From assembly GCF_014202215.1 (NCBI RefSeq), contig NZ_JACHGB010000001.1, positions 530,847 to 594,846 on the forward strand: a stretch of DNA of 64,000 bases, in the 5' to 3' direction. This DNA is from Quisquiliibacterium transsilvanicum. GTDB taxonomy: Bacteria > Pseudomonadota > Gammaproteobacteria > Burkholderiales > Burkholderiaceae_E. Below the pieces are notes generated by a model that saw only the letters and a program-made list of their open reading frames with translations, was not told the origin of the DNA and did not search any database. This document shows positions 42,383-54,540 of the stretch, piece after piece (within the stretch, counting starts at the first letter, position 1; each line of letters starts with the position of its first letter). Position numbers and translations under genes: made by a program.

Positions 42383-43557
42383 ATGGTGATGGATCGGCTG
42401 TTTTCGTTGATGGCGGAGAAGAAGGCTTCGGACATCTTCCTTGCCCCCGGGTCCCCGATCCACATCAAGATCAACGGGATGAGCATCCCGGTGAACCAGC
42501 AGAAGCTGGACGCCGACGGAGTCGAGCGCCTGCTGCAGGAGATCCTCACCGAGCGCCAGTGGCAAGAGTTCCTCGAGCGGCGCGAGCTCAACGCCGGCTA
42601 TGGCCTGCGCGGCGTGGGCAGCTTCCGGATCAACGTGTTCCGCCAGCGCGGCGCGCCGGCCTGCGTGGTGCGCTACATCCCGAGCGACATTCCGGCGCTG
42701 GAGAGCCTGAACCTGCCGCCGCTGCTCTCCGAGCTCGTGATGGAGAAGCGCGGCCTGATCCTGGTGGTGGGGTCCACCGGCTCGGGCAAGTCGACCACGC
42801 TCGCGTCGATGCTCGACCACCGCAACGAGAAGCGCTCCGGGCACATCCTCACTTTCGAGGATCCGATCGAGTTCGTCTTCCGCAACAAGCGCTCCATCGT
42901 CAACCAGCGCCAGATCGGCACGGACACCGACTCGCTCGGGGTCGGCCTGAAGAACGCGATGCGCCAGGCCCCCGACTGCATCCTGATCGGCGAGATCCGC
43001 GACGTCGAGACGATGTCCGCCGCGATCGCCTATGCGCAGTCCGGCCACCTGGTGCTGTCGACCCTGCATGCGAACAACGCGAACAACGCGCTCAACCGGA
43101 TCATCAGCTTCTACCAGCCCGAGAACCGGCGGGTGATGATGTCCGACCTCGCCGCCACGCTGCGGGCGATCGTCTCGCAGCGGCTGGTGCGCAACGCTCA
43201 GGGCGCGCGCATCCCTGCGGTCGAACTGCTGCTGAACACCCGTCACGTTGCCGAACTGATCGAGCAGGGCCAGCTCACCGAAGTGAAGGACGCGATGGAG
43301 AAGAGCCTTGCGCCCGGCTCGCAGACTTTCGAACAGGCGCTGGTGAGGCTGGTGCGCGCGCGGGTGATCTCGCGCGAGGACGCCATCACGAACGCCGACT
43401 CCCCCACCAACCTGCTGTGGCTGCTCGAGAACGACGGCGGCAGCGACCCGGCCCCCGCGTCCGGCGCCGCGCCGGCAGCGCTTCCCACGCTGCCCGGTGC
43501 ACGCCCCGAGCGCGAGCCGGACAGCGCAAGCTTCTCCGAGTTCCTGCTGAACATCTG

Positions 43558-43558
<1 letters not shown>
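42383..43558 (+). CDS. pilU: PilT/PilU family twitching-motility ATPase (PilU-like)
   Basis: A type IV pilus retraction motor ATPase. The 391-residue product has the N-terminal PAS-like domain (RLFSLMAEKKASDIFLAPGS), Walker A VVGSTGSGKSTTLASMLDHR (near 131), the Asp box HILTFEDPIEFVFRNKRSIV, Walker B LIGEIRDVETMSAAI and the His box HLVLSTLHANNANNALNRII. The C-terminal extension (about 345-391) is typical of PilU rather than PilT. GGGAG lies 7 nt before ATG 42383. It sits between dapC and dapE with no other pilus genes nearby. A pilT partner is expected elsewhere. Confidence 0.9.
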
Positions 43559-45059
<1,501 letters not shown>

Positions 45060-45061
45060 CG

Positions 45062-46078
45062 ATGGCCTTGCGAAAACCGCCCGCCCCCGAGCTTGGCGGC
45101 CCCGTGCCGCCGACGGTGCGCCTGGTGCCCGGCCCGCTGCAGGCGGCCCGCGAGCTGTTGACCATCCGCGACTGCCTGCGCTATGCGTGCACCCGCTTCG
45201 AGGCGGCCGGCATCGCCTACGGCCAGGGCACCGACAACGCCTGGGACGAAGCCGTCTGGCTGCTGCTGTGGTGCCTGCACCTGCCGCCCGACCGGCTCGA
45301 ACCTTTCCTGGACGCGCGGCTGACGACGCGCGAGCGGCGGCTGGTGCTGGAGCTGATCGACCGGCGCTGCCGCGAGCGCGTGCCCACCGCCTACCTGATC
45401 GGCGAGGCCTGGCTGCGCGGGCTGCGCTTCCGCGCCGACCCGCGGGCCCTGGTGCCGCGTTCGCTGATCGCCGAGGCGCTCGAGGAGAGCCTCAACGACT
45501 GGCTGCCGCCCGAGGGCCCGTCCGCCGTGCTCGACCTCTGCACCGGCGGCGGCAGCATCGCGGTGTTCGCGGCGCTGCGCTTCCCGGAAGCCAGCATCGA
45601 CGCTGCCGACCTGTCCGGAGACGCGCTCTCGCTGGCCGCCGAGAACCTGGAGCTGTACGGACTCGCCGGGCGCGTCGACCTGCTGAAGGGCGACCTCTTC
45701 GCACCGGCCGCGGGGCGCCGCTACGACCTGGTGCTGTGCAACCCGCCTTACGTAAACGCGCAATCGATGGACAGCCTGCCGCCCGAGTTCCTGGCCGAGC
45801 CCGGCGGTGCGCTGGCCGGCGGCGAGGACGGCATGGACCTGGTGCGGCGCATCGTCGCCGCCGCGCCCGGGCACCTGAATCCCGGCGGCCTGCTGCTGCT
45901 CGAGATCGGCCACGAGGCGGCGCACTTCGAGGCGGCGTTTCCCACGCTGGAATTCGCCTGGCTTCCAGTGACCGCGAGCGAGGACCAGCTGGTGCTGGTC
46001 TCGCGCGAGCAGATCGAAAGCGCGGGGATCGCCGCGCAGCCCGGTTCCGGAAGCGCGGCGCGACGCAGGCGCGGCTGA
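45062..46078 (+). CDS. prmB: 50S ribosomal protein L3 N5-glutamine methyltransferase
   Basis: A class I SAM-dependent methyltransferase of the HemK/PrmB family. The 338-residue product has an N-terminal helical domain (about 25-135), the SAM motif AVLDLCTGGGSIAVFAALRF, and the Gln-binding catalytic motif LVLCNPPYVNAQSMDSLPPE. The C-terminal tail is basic and Ala/Ser-rich. NPPY plus the N-terminal signature (RDCLRYACTRFEAAGIAYGQ) favours PrmB over the release-factor enzyme PrmC. It ends the dapE operon. Confidence 0.93.
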   Translation: MALRKPPAPELGGPVPPTVRLVPGPLQAARELLTIRDCLRYACTRFEAAGIAYGQGTDNAWDEAVWLLLWCLHLPPDRLEPFLDARLTTRERRLVLELIDRRCRERVPTAYLIGEAWLRGLRFRADPRALVPRSLIAEALEESLNDWLPPEGPSAVLDLCTGGGSIAVFAALRFPEASIDAADLSGDALSLAAENLELYGLAGRVDLLKGDLFAPAAGRRYDLVLCNPPYVNAQSMDSLPPEFLAEPGGALAGGEDGMDLVRRIVAAAPGHLNPGGLLLLEIGHEAAHFEAAFPTLEFAWLPVTASEDQLVLVSREQIESAGIAAQPGSGSAARRRRG

Positions 46079-46101
46079 GCAGCAGGGCCGGAGGGCTCCA
46101 T

Positions 46102-46126
46102 TACAATCGGCCGGATCGAATTCGAT
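46102..46126 (+). promoter_or_regulatory. Candidate promoter and operator of the acyl-CoA catabolic cluster
   Basis: A -10-like TACAAT (46102-46107) is followed by the 12-bp palindrome ATCGAATTCGAT (46115-46126), which would cover the predicted transcription start. AGGAG lies upstream of the ATG at 46146. A palindrome over +1 is a plausible repressor site for a catabolic operon. No regulator gene is adjacent and no -35 box is clear. Confidence 0.4.
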
Positions 46127-46145
46127 TCCGACAGGAGCCCTCCCC

Positions 46146-47675
46146 ATGAATTCCCCCTTCAGCCGCATCGGCGTCGTCGGCGCAGGCGCCATGGGGCGCG
46201 GCATCGTCCAGCTGTACGCCCAATGCGGCCATGCGGTCGTGCTGTACGACGCGCACGAGCCGGCGGTGGACGCCGCCATCGCCCACCTGCGCGACACCTT
46301 CGGCAAGCTCGCCGAAAAGGGCCGCATCACGCCCGAGCAGGCGGCGGCCGCAATGGGTCACATCGCGCCGGCCGCATCGCTACAGGACTTTGCCGGCTGC
46401 GACCTGATCATCGAGGCGATCGTCGAGCGGCTCGACGTCAAGCGCGAGATGTTCATCGCGCTCGAGGAGATCGTCGGCCCGGACTGCGTGCTGGCGAGCA
46501 ACACCTCGTCGCTGTCGATCACCGCGATCGCGGCGGCCTGCGAGCATCCGGGGCGCGTGGCCGGCTACCACTTCTTCAATCCGGTGCCGCTGATGAAGGT
46601 GGTCGAGGTGGTCCAGGGGCCGCGCACCGCCTCCGCGGTCGTCGATCGCCTGGTCGAATTGTCACGGATCGCCGGGCACACGCCGGTGGTCTGCCAGGAC
46701 ACCCCCGGCTTCATCGTCAACCACGCCGGCCGGGGCTTCGGCCCGGAGTCGCTGCGCGTGCTGCACGAGGGCGTCGCCGAGGTTCCGGTCGTCGACCGGC
46801 TGCTGCGCGAACAGGTCGACATCGGCGGCCAGGGCTTCAAGCTCGGCCCCTTCGAGCTGATGGACCTCACCGGGCTGGACATCTCCCATCCGGTGATGGA
46901 GTCGATCTACCACCAGTACTACGAGGAGCCGCGCTACAAGCCTTCGGTGATCGGCGCGCAGCGCGTCGCCGCCGGGATGTACGGCCGCAAGACCGGCGAA
47001 GGCTTCTACCGCCACGCCGGCGGTGCGCAGCAGACTCCGGCCGAGCCGCCCACCCCTGCGCTGCCCGCGGGCCTGCGGGTCTGGGTGGCGCCGGGCGGGA
47101 TGCGCGATGCGGTGCGCGAACTGGTCTCGGGCCTGGGCGCTGCGCTCGATGACGGCACCGCGCCCGCCGCCGATTCGCTGATCCTGGTCACCCCGATGGG
47201 ACTGGACGCCAGCACCGCTGCGCAGGGGCTGGATGCCACGCGCGTCGTCGCACTCGACACCCTGTTCCCGTTCGGCCTGCGCGCCTGCAAGCGGCGCGCC
47301 ATCATGACCACTCCCGCCACGCTGGCCGCGGTGCGCGAGGCGGCGCATGCGCTGTTCGCGGCCGACGGCGCGAAGGTGGGCGTGCTGCGCGACAGCGCCG
47401 GCTTCGTCGCGCAGCGGGTGGTGGCGATGATCGTCGCGATCGGCTGCGACATCGCGCAGCAGCGCGTCGCCTCCCCCGCCGACATCGACGTCGCGGTGCG
47501 CCTCGGCCTGGGCTACCCGATGGGCCCGCTGGCCATGGGCGACGCGATCGGCCCGCGCCGCATTGTCGAGATCCTCGCCGGAATGCACCGCGTCACCGGC
47601 GAGCCGCGCTACCGCCCGGGGCTCTGGCTGCAGCGCCGCGCGCAGCTCGGCCTGTCGCTGCTGCACGAGGACTGA
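46146..47675 (+). CDS. 3-hydroxyacyl-CoA dehydrogenase (PaaH type)
   Basis: Oxidises 3-hydroxyacyl-CoA to 3-ketoacyl-CoA with NAD+. The 509-residue product is the long, stand-alone type. It has the Rossmann motif IGVVGAGAMGRGIVQLYAQC at the N-terminus, LASNTSSLSITAIAAACEHP, the catalytic His region YHFFNPVPLMKVVEVVQGPR, and a first C-terminal helical domain (DTPGFIVNHAGRGFGPESLR, PVMESIYHQYYEEPRYKPSV). A second, degenerate copy follows to the end (RLGLGYPMGPLAMGDAIGPR). PaaH is the closest named relative by size. No other paa genes are present, so general beta-oxidation is as likely. It starts a four-gene catabolic run. Confidence 0.92.
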   Translation: MNSPFSRIGVVGAGAMGRGIVQLYAQCGHAVVLYDAHEPAVDAAIAHLRDTFGKLAEKGRITPEQAAAAMGHIAPAASLQDFAGCDLIIEAIVERLDVKREMFIALEEIVGPDCVLASNTSSLSITAIAAACEHPGRVAGYHFFNPVPLMKVVEVVQGPRTASAVVDRLVELSRIAGHTPVVCQDTPGFIVNHAGRGFGPESLRVLHEGVAEVPVVDRLLREQVDIGGQGFKLGPFELMDLTGLDISHPVMESIYHQYYEEPRYKPSVIGAQRVAAGMYGRKTGEGFYRHAGGAQQTPAEPPTPALPAGLRVWVAPGGMRDAVRELVSGLGAALDDGTAPAADSLILVTPMGLDASTAAQGLDATRVVALDTLFPFGLRACKRRAIMTTPATLAAVREAAHALFAADGAKVGVLRDSAGFVAQRVVAMIVAIGCDIAQQRVASPADIDVAVRLGLGYPMGPLAMGDAIGPRRIVEILAGMHRVTGEPRYRPGLWLQRRAQLGLSLLHED

Positions 47676-47679
47676 GCCG

Positions 47680-48468
47680 ATGGCCGCCCGCCTGCTCGTC
47701 GAACGCCAGGGGCCGGTGCTGGTCCTGACGATCTCCAACCCCGAGGCACGCAACGCCCTGCACCCGGATATGTACGCCACCGGCGTGCGCGCATTGCAGG
47801 AAATCGAAGGCGAACCGTCGGTGCGCGCGGTGGTGATCGTCGGCGAAGGACGCTTCTTCTGCGCGGGCGGCAACCTCAACCGCCTGCTCGAGAACCGCCG
47901 GAAGGATCCTTCGGTCCAGTTCGACTCGATCGAGAATTTCCATGGCTTCGTGCGCGCGATCCGCGCCAGCGACCGCCCGGTGATCGCGGCGGTCGAGGGC
48001 GCTGCCGCCGGCGGCGGCTTCTCGCTTGCGCTCGCCTGCGACCAGATCGTCGCCGCCGAGGATGCGCGCTTCACGATGTCCTACGTGCGCATCGGGCTCA
48101 CCCCCGACGGCGGCGGCTCCTTTTTCCTGGGCAGCCGCCTGCCCTACCCGCTGGCCTTCGAGCTGTTGTCCACCGCCGCCCCGATCGACGCCGCCCGCCT
48201 GCATTCGCTGGGCCTGGTCAACCGGGTGGTCGCGCCGGGGCAGGCGCTGGCCGCGGCGCTGGAGCATGCTCGCGCGCTGGCCACCGGCCCGGCGGGCGCG
48301 CTCGCCCGCATCAAGCGGCTGGCGGACTCCGCTCGCCTGAACCGGCTCGACACCCACCTGGAACACGAGCGCGACAACTTCGTCGAGAGCCTGTTCCATG
48401 CCGACGCTGCCGAAGGCATCACCGCATTCCTGGAGAAGCGCGCGCCCCGTTTCGGCGACACGCACTGA
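47680..48468 (+). CDS. Enoyl-CoA hydratase/isomerase family protein
   Basis: A 262-residue crotonase-fold protein, 4 bp after the dehydrogenase stop. Oxyanion-hole residues are supplied by GRFFCAGGNLNRLLE and AAVEGAAAGGGFSLALACDQ. At the two acid positions of true hydratases it has Ser (GGFSLALACD) and Asp (VRIGLTPDGGGSFFLGSRLP). This single-Asp pattern is seen in PaaG-type isomerases and oxepin-CoA hydrolase-like members, so it may isomerise or open rings rather than hydrate. The substrate is unknown. Confidence 0.9.
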   Translation: MAARLLVERQGPVLVLTISNPEARNALHPDMYATGVRALQEIEGEPSVRAVVIVGEGRFFCAGGNLNRLLENRRKDPSVQFDSIENFHGFVRAIRASDRPVIAAVEGAAAGGGFSLALACDQIVAAEDARFTMSYVRIGLTPDGGGSFFLGSRLPYPLAFELLSTAAPIDAARLHSLGLVNRVVAPGQALAAALEHARALATGPAGALARIKRLADSARLNRLDTHLEHERDNFVESLFHADAAEGITAFLEKRAPRFGDTH

Positions 48469-48499
48469 TCCCAAGCCATACCAGTACAGGAGAGATCCC

Positions 48500-49582
48500 T
48501 TGTCCGAGAACACCCAGAATTTCGTCGGCTCGATGGAAGTGCCCGAGCGGCACCGCTTCGACACCGCCGCCCTCGAGCGCTTCCTCGGCGACAAGCTGCC
48601 CGGCTTCAAGGGCCCGCTGAGCGTCGAGCTGTTCAAGGGCGGCCAGTCCAACCCCACCTACCGACTGATCACCCCGGGGCGCAGCTACGTGATGCGCGCC
48701 AAGCCGGGCCCGGTGGCAAAGCTGCTGCCGTCGGCGCATGCGATCGAGCGCGAATTCAAGGTGCTCAAGGCCCTCGGCCCCACCGACGTTCCGGTGCCCG
48801 AGGTCTACTGCCTGTGCGAGGACGAGGAGGTGATCGGCCGCGCCTTCTACGTGATGCAGTGTCTGGAGGGCCGGGTGCTGTGGGATCAGGGCCTGCCCGA
48901 CATGACGAAGCAGGAGCGCTTCGCGCACTACGACGAGATGAATCGCGTGATCTCGGCGCTGCACAACGTCGACTACAAGGCGGTGGGCCTCGAGGATTTC
49001 GGTCGCCCGGGCAACTACTTCGGCCGCCAGATCGGCCGCTGGAGCAAGCAGTACCAGATCTCCGAGACCGAGCCGATTCCGGAGATGCACCGCCTGATCG
49101 AATGGCTGCCCGCAAGCATCCCCCCGGGAGAGGACACCACGATCGTCCACGGCGACTATCGCCTGGACAACATGATGTTCGCGAAGGACCAGCCGAAGGT
49201 GATCGGCGTGCTCGACTGGGAGCTCTCGACGCTCGGCCATCCGCTGGCCGACTTCTCCTACCACTGCATGAGCTGGCACATTCCGCCCGAGCAGTTCCGC
49301 GGCATCGCCGGGCTCGACCTCGAGGCGCTGGGCATTCCGGACGAGCAGACCTACGTGCGCATGTACTGTGAGCGCACCGGCCGGAATCCGGACCGGATCC
49401 TCGAACACTGGAACTTCTATTTGGCGTACAACATGTTCCGGCTCGCGGCCATCCTGCAGGGCATCGTCAAGCGGGTGGTCGACGGCACCGCGTCCAACGC
49501 GGACGCGCCTGCCACGGCGGAGCGCGTGCGGCCGCTGGCCGAGCGGGCCTGGAGCTACGCGCAGCGCGCCGGCGCCAAGTGA
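48500..49582 (+). CDS. APH-fold phosphotransferase, acyl-CoA-dehydrogenase-associated (ACAD10/11 N-domain / LvaA type)
   Basis: A 360-residue aminoglycoside-phosphotransferase-fold kinase. Landmarks are the N-lobe [40 protein letters not shown] and REFKVLKAL, the catalytic loop [20 protein letters not shown] (Asp and Asn), and the metal-binding [20 protein letters not shown]. This subfamily pairs with acyl-CoA dehydrogenases and is fused to one in animal ACAD10/ACAD11, where it phosphorylates 4-hydroxyacyl-CoA; LvaA of Pseudomonas acts similarly. It starts with TTG at 48500, 6 nt after AGGAGAG; ATG 48533 is the alternative. Antibiotic resistance is unlikely. Confidence 0.9.
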   Translation: MSENTQNFVGSMEVPERHRFDTAALERFLGDKLPGFKGPLSVELFKGGQSNPTYRLITPGRSYVMRAKPGPVAKLLPSAHAIEREFKVLKALGPTDVPVPEVYCLCEDEEVIGRAFYVMQCLEGRVLWDQGLPDMTKQERFAHYDEMNRVISALHNVDYKAVGLEDFGRPGNYFGRQIGRWSKQYQISETEPIPEMHRLIEWLPASIPPGEDTTIVHGDYRLDNMMFAKDQPKVIGVLDWELSTLGHPLADFSYHCMSWHIPPEQFRGIAGLDLEALGIPDEQTYVRMYCERTGRNPDRILEHWNFYLAYNMFRLAAILQGIVKRVVDGTASNADAPATAERVRPLAERAWSYAQRAGAK

Positions 49583-49652
49583 TCGCGGCGGTTCGGCACG
49601 GCAGTTGACACGGTTTCGATCAACGGACAACCAGAGAGCGAAGGAGACAAGG

Positions 49653-50921
<1,269 letters not shown>

Positions 50922-51063
50922 GCCTGCGCACCGGGGCGGCACGGATCACCGTGACGCCCCGGGGCCGCGCCGGACGCAGCTCCGGCGCGGCCCCTCTGCC
51001 CATTCCGGCCTGCCGTTCGAGCCGGCGCAAGCGTTCCGCCGCCGACGGTGCGGGAGTCCCTCG

Positions 51064-51759
51064 ATGATCGATCTGTACACCTGGCCGACACCGAACGGGC
51101 ACAAGGTCCACATCATGCTCGAGGAGTGCCGCCTGCCCTACGCGGTGCACCCGGTGGACATCGGCGCAGGCGGGCAGTTCGCGCCCGACTTCCTCGCGAT
51201 CAGCCCCAACAACAAGATTCCGGCCCTCGTCGATGGCGACGGCCCCGGAGGCGCACCGATCGCGCTGTTCGAGTCCGGCGCCATCCTGCTCTACCTGGCG
51301 GGCAAGACCGGCCGCTTCCTGCCCCGCTCGGACCGGGGACGCTTCGAGGTCCTGCAGTGGCTGATGTGGCAGGTCGGCGGTTTCGGGCCCATGCTCGGCC
51401 AGGCGCATCATTTCCGCCTCTACGCCCCTGAGCGGGTGCAGTACGCCTACGACCGCTACACTAGCGAAGCCCGGCGCCTGTATGGGGTGCTCGAGCGGCA
51501 ACTGGAGAAGACCGGCGCCTTCGTCGCCGGCAGGCAGTACACGATCGCCGACATGGCGATCTGGCCCTGGGCGCGCTCGCATGCCAGCCAGGGCATCGAC
51601 CTGGCGGAGCATCCCGGCGTGCAGCGCTGGCACGATGCGATCGCGGCTCGCCCGGCGGTCCGGCGAGCAGTGGAGGTGCTGGCCGAGCGCCGCCGCGCCG
51701 CGATCGACGACCAGGCGCGCAACGCGCTGTTCGGCGCGGCGCAGTACGCGAAGCGCTGA
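51064..51759 (+). CDS. Glutathione S-transferase family protein (YfcG/YghU-like)
   Basis: A 231-residue GST. The thioredoxin-like N-terminal domain has IDLYTWPTPNGHKVHIMLEE (first-turn TPNG, as in Nu-class enzymes), LAISPNNKIPALVD (cis-Pro) and IALFESGAILLYLAGKTGRF (glutathione gamma-Glu contact ES). The helical C-terminal domain has FVAGRQYTIADMAIWPWARS. YfcG/YghU relatives show disulfide reductase and peroxidase activity. It is 142 bp after the dehydrogenase and may share its transcript, but a functional link is not shown. Confidence 0.92.
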   Translation: MIDLYTWPTPNGHKVHIMLEECRLPYAVHPVDIGAGGQFAPDFLAISPNNKIPALVDGDGPGGAPIALFESGAILLYLAGKTGRFLPRSDRGRFEVLQWLMWQVGGFGPMLGQAHHFRLYAPERVQYAYDRYTSEARRLYGVLERQLEKTGAFVAGRQYTIADMAIWPWARSHASQGIDLAEHPGVQRWHDAIAARPAVRRAVEVLAERRRAAIDDQARNALFGAAQYAKR

Positions 51760-51766
51760 TCCGCCG

Positions 51767-52669
51767 ATGCAGCCGGCCAGCTACGCCGCGCGGCGCACCC
51801 GCCTGGACGGCCTCGCGATCTCGCTGATCCTCGTCTGCTGCGCGATCTGGGGCGTCAACCAGGTGGTGGTGAAGCTCACGCTGCCGGACGTGCCGCCGCT
51901 GATGCAGGCCGGGCTGCGCTCGGCGATCGCCGCCGCGCTGCTCTGGGCCCTGGCGGCGCACCGGGGAATCGTGCTGCTCTCGCGTGACGGCACAGGCTGG
52001 CCCGGCATCGCCGCTGGCGTCTTGTTTGGCCTGGAATTCGTCTGCCTCTACATCGGGCTGCAGTACACCAGCGCCTCGCGCCTGGTGGTCTTCCTCTACC
52101 TGGCGCCCTTCGTTGTCGCGATCGGCATGCCGTTCATCTCGCCCGCCGAATGCCCCACCCGCCGGCAGGTCGTGGGGCTGTGCGCGGCCTTCGTCTCGGT
52201 GGCCTTCGCGTTCAGGGAGGGCCTGGCGGCGAGCGCCCCGCAGCAGTGGCTCGGCGACGGCCTGGCGATGCTCGCGGGCCTGCTCTGGGGCGCGACCACG
52301 CTGACGATCCGCGCGACCTCGCTTGCGCAGACGAGCCCAGAGCGCACCCTCTTCTACCAACTGGCGGTGTCCGCCCCGGTGCTGCTGGCGGGCGCCGGCC
52401 TCAGCGGCGAAACAATGGCGTGGCCACCCGGCACGCTCGCGCTGGGATCGATCGTCTTCCAGTCGGCGGTGGTCGCGTTTGCCAGCTACCTGGGCTGGTT
52501 CTGGCTGATCAGGCACTACCCGGCGACCCGGGTGTCGTCCTTCACCTTCCTGACCCCGGTGTTCGGGCTCGGCTTCGGCGTGCTGCTGCTGGGTGAGGAA
52601 CTCACGCCCGGCCTGGCGGTGGCGCTGGCCGGCGTGGCGATCGGGATCTGGCTGGTGAACCGGCGCTGA
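51767..52669 (+). CDS. EamA/DMT superfamily transporter
   Basis: A 300-residue inner-membrane protein with ten predicted helices in two EamA repeats (from LDGLAISLILVCCAIWGVNQ to AVALAGVAIGIWLVNRR). Typical markers are YTSASRLVVFLYLAPFVVAI in the first repeat and SFTFLTPVFGLGFGVLLLGE, ahead of ELTPGLAVALAG, in the second. DMT carriers of this type export metabolites or amino acids; the substrate cannot be read from the sequence. It starts 7 bp after the GST stop. Confidence 0.92.
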   Translation: MQPASYAARRTRLDGLAISLILVCCAIWGVNQVVVKLTLPDVPPLMQAGLRSAIAAALLWALAAHRGIVLLSRDGTGWPGIAAGVLFGLEFVCLYIGLQYTSASRLVVFLYLAPFVVAIGMPFISPAECPTRRQVVGLCAAFVSVAFAFREGLAASAPQQWLGDGLAMLAGLLWGATTLTIRATSLAQTSPERTLFYQLAVSAPVLLAGAGLSGETMAWPPGTLALGSIVFQSAVVAFASYLGWFWLIRHYPATRVSSFTFLTPVFGLGFGVLLLGEELTPGLAVALAGVAIGIWLVNRR

Positions 52670-52739
52670 GCCGCGCGCCGCTCAGATCAGGCGAAGGAGG
52701 AAACGCCGCTTCAGCGGGAATGGATCCGCTCGTGGGCCG

Positions 52740-53186
52740 TCACTGAAGCGGTTCGTTGGAGCCCTTGGGCATCGGGAATGAGAAGACCTCGATGCCTTCC
52801 TCGGAGAGCTCGGCGGCTTCCTCGCGGGTGGCCACGCCGCGGATGCCGCGGTTGGGGGCGTCGTGATGGTGGATGCGACGCGCTTCCTCGGCAAAGCGTT
52901 CGCCGACGTCATCAGTGTTCTCGCGGATGTGACGGGCCATCCGCAGCCACATCGCCTGCAGCTTCTCCGGGCTCAGCGCCGCCGCGGCGGGCGAGTCGGG
53001 CTCCGGCCTGGCGGCGGACGAGGAGAGGTTCAGCCGCGGCGCGCTGGGCAGGCGCCGCACCGACTGGTCGCCGCATACCGGGCACTCCACCAGCCCACGC
53101 TCGAGCTGCGATTCATAGGCCTCCGCGGACGCGAACCAGCCTTCGAAACGATGATCCTGCGCGCAGCTGAGATTGAATACTTTCAT
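52740..53186 (-). CDS. DUF1178 family protein
   Basis: A 148-residue protein of unknown function. The N-terminal part (MKVFNLSCAQDHRFEGWFAS) contains the first Cys, and VECPVCGDQSVRRLPSAPRL a CxxC pair, which together suggest a small metal-binding ribbon as in FmdB-like regulators. The C-terminal part has LQAMWLRMARHIRENTDDVG, RFAEEARRIHHHDAPNRGIR and GVATREEAAELSEEGIEV, the family hallmark. ATG 53186 is preferred over GTG 53192. Divergent from selU. Confidence 0.9.
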   Translation of the reverse strand: MKVFNLSCAQDHRFEGWFASAEAYESQLERGLVECPVCGDQSVRRLPSAPRLNLSSSAARPEPDSPAAAALSPEKLQAMWLRMARHIRENTDDVGERFAEEARRIHHHDAPNRGIRGVATREEAAELSEEGIEVFSFPMPKGSNEPLQ

Positions 53187-53212
53187 CGACACTTCCGGGA
53201 CTCGAACGGTCG

Positions 53213-53218
53213 ATTGTA
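53213..53218 (-). promoter_or_regulatory. -10 box of the DUF1178 gene
   Basis: TACAAT on the minus strand, 27 bp upstream of the ATG at 53186, gives a predicted start about 20 nt before the gene. No good -35 box. Confidence 0.35.
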
Positions 53219-53271
53219 TCGGCTATCGCCTGCCCGCGCCGGCGCGGCACCGGCGCCGCGCGCCCAGGGGC

Positions 53272-53277
53272 TAGAAT
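53272..53277 (+). promoter_or_regulatory. -10 box of selU
   Basis: TAGAAT on the plus strand, about 100 bp before the selU ATG and divergent from the DUF1178 promoter. No good -35 box; low certainty. Confidence 0.3.
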
Positions 53278-53377
53278 TGCCGGTTCCCAACCGCCACGAT
53301 GCGCTGCGCCCGCGCCGCGCGCCCTCGCCCATGACTTCCCGCCTGCAGCCGGACCGCCGCCCCGGAGCGCCGCGTCG

Positions 53378-54457
53378 ATGAAGGACGCCCGCCCGATTCC
53401 GATCGCGGAGGCCATCGCGCGGCTCGACGACTTCGACGCGATCCTCGACGCGCGCAGTCCAGGCGAGCACGCCGAGGACCACCTTCCTGGCGCCCTGAGC
53501 ACGCCGGTGCTCTCCGACGACGAGCGGGTCCGGGTCGGAACGATGCACAAGCAGCAGGGAGCCTTCGAGGCCAAGCGGGTCGGCGCCGCGCTGGTGTCGC
53601 GCAACATCGCCGCCATCCTCGAGGGACCGCTGGCCGACGTCTCGCGCGCCTGGCGCCCGCTGATCTACTGCTGGCGGGGCGGCAATCGCTCCGGAGCGCT
53701 GGCCACGGTGCTGGCCCGCGTGGGCTGGCAGGTTTCGGTGCTCGAGGGGGGCTACCGCGAGTTCCGGCGCCAGGTGATTGCCGACCTGGCCGCCTGGCCC
53801 GCCGGGCTGCGCTTCGTGGTGGTTGCAGGCCGCACCGGCAGCGGCAAGAGCCTCTTGCTCGAGCGCCTCGCCGCTGATGGCGCCCAGGTGCTCGACCTGG
53901 AGCAGCTGGCCCGTCACCGCGGCTCGGTGCTGGGACATCTCCCCGACGAGCGGCAGCCTTCACAGAAGCGCTTCGAGACGCTGCTGTGGGAGCGGCTGCG
54001 CCGCTTCGACCCGCAACGTCCGGTGTTCGTGGAATCCGAGAGCCGCAAGGTCGGGCAGTGCCAGGTGCCGGAGCAGCTGATCCTGCGAATGCGCGCATCG
54101 TCCTGCGTGATCATCGAGGCGCAGGACGCGGTGCGCGCCCGGCTTCTGGTCCGGGAATACGGGCACTTCATCGCCGATCCGGCGCTGCTCGCCGCCCGCC
54201 TTGCCGCGCTGGCGACGCTGCACGGGAAGGCGCGGATCGAGGAATGGATGGCCCTGGCGCAGGCCGGCCAGTGGCCCGAGTTCGTGACCGCGCTGCTCCG
54301 CGAGCACTACGACCCCGCCTACGACCGCTCGATCAGGCGCAACTTCGCTCGGGTGGACGAAGCGCCCCGCGTGGTCCTGCCCGGCGCCGACGACGCCGCG
54401 CTGGGCGTCGCGGCGGCGGAGCTTGCCGCGCTGGGCGAGACCCTGCGCGGCGACTGA
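53378..54457 (+). CDS. selU: tRNA 2-selenouridine synthase
   Basis: Replaces sulfur with selenium at the wobble 2-thiouridine of Lys, Glu and Gln tRNAs, through a geranylated intermediate. The 359-residue product (also called MnmH/YbbB) has a rhodanese domain with IPIAEAIARLDDFDAILDAR, RSPGEHAEDHLPGA and the active-site Cys in LIYCWRGGNRSGALATVLAR (near 97). A P-loop domain carries FVVVAGRTGSGKSLLLERLA (near 150). ATG 53378 fits. No selD or selA is in the window; SelD is needed for selenophosphate and must lie elsewhere. Confidence 0.95.
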   Translation: MKDARPIPIAEAIARLDDFDAILDARSPGEHAEDHLPGALSTPVLSDDERVRVGTMHKQQGAFEAKRVGAALVSRNIAAILEGPLADVSRAWRPLIYCWRGGNRSGALATVLARVGWQVSVLEGGYREFRRQVIADLAAWPAGLRFVVVAGRTGSGKSLLLERLAADGAQVLDLEQLARHRGSVLGHLPDERQPSQKRFETLLWERLRRFDPQRPVFVESESRKVGQCQVPEQLILRMRASSCVIIEAQDAVRARLLVREYGHFIADPALLAARLAALATLHGKARIEEWMALAQAGQWPEFVTALLREHYDPAYDRSIRRNFARVDEAPRVVLPGADDAALGVAAAELAALGETLRGD

Positions 54458-54540
54458 CGCTGCGCCGGGCGGGAAGCTGCGCGAGGGCCGAGCCTGCGCT
54501 TCCGGGCGCCGGCACTCGTGCCGGCATTCGGCGCCGCGGC

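Noticed and set aside
46146-48468. Split FadB-type multifunctional protein
   Set aside because: The dehydrogenase has its own complete N-terminal Rossmann domain and duplicated C-terminal domain, and the hydratase is a separate full-length crotonase-fold protein, so these are two normal genes.
48500-49582. Aminoglycoside resistance kinase
   Set aside because: The fold is APH-like, but the subfamily and its neighbours are those of acyl-CoA metabolism; no resistance signature beyond the shared kinase motifs is seen.
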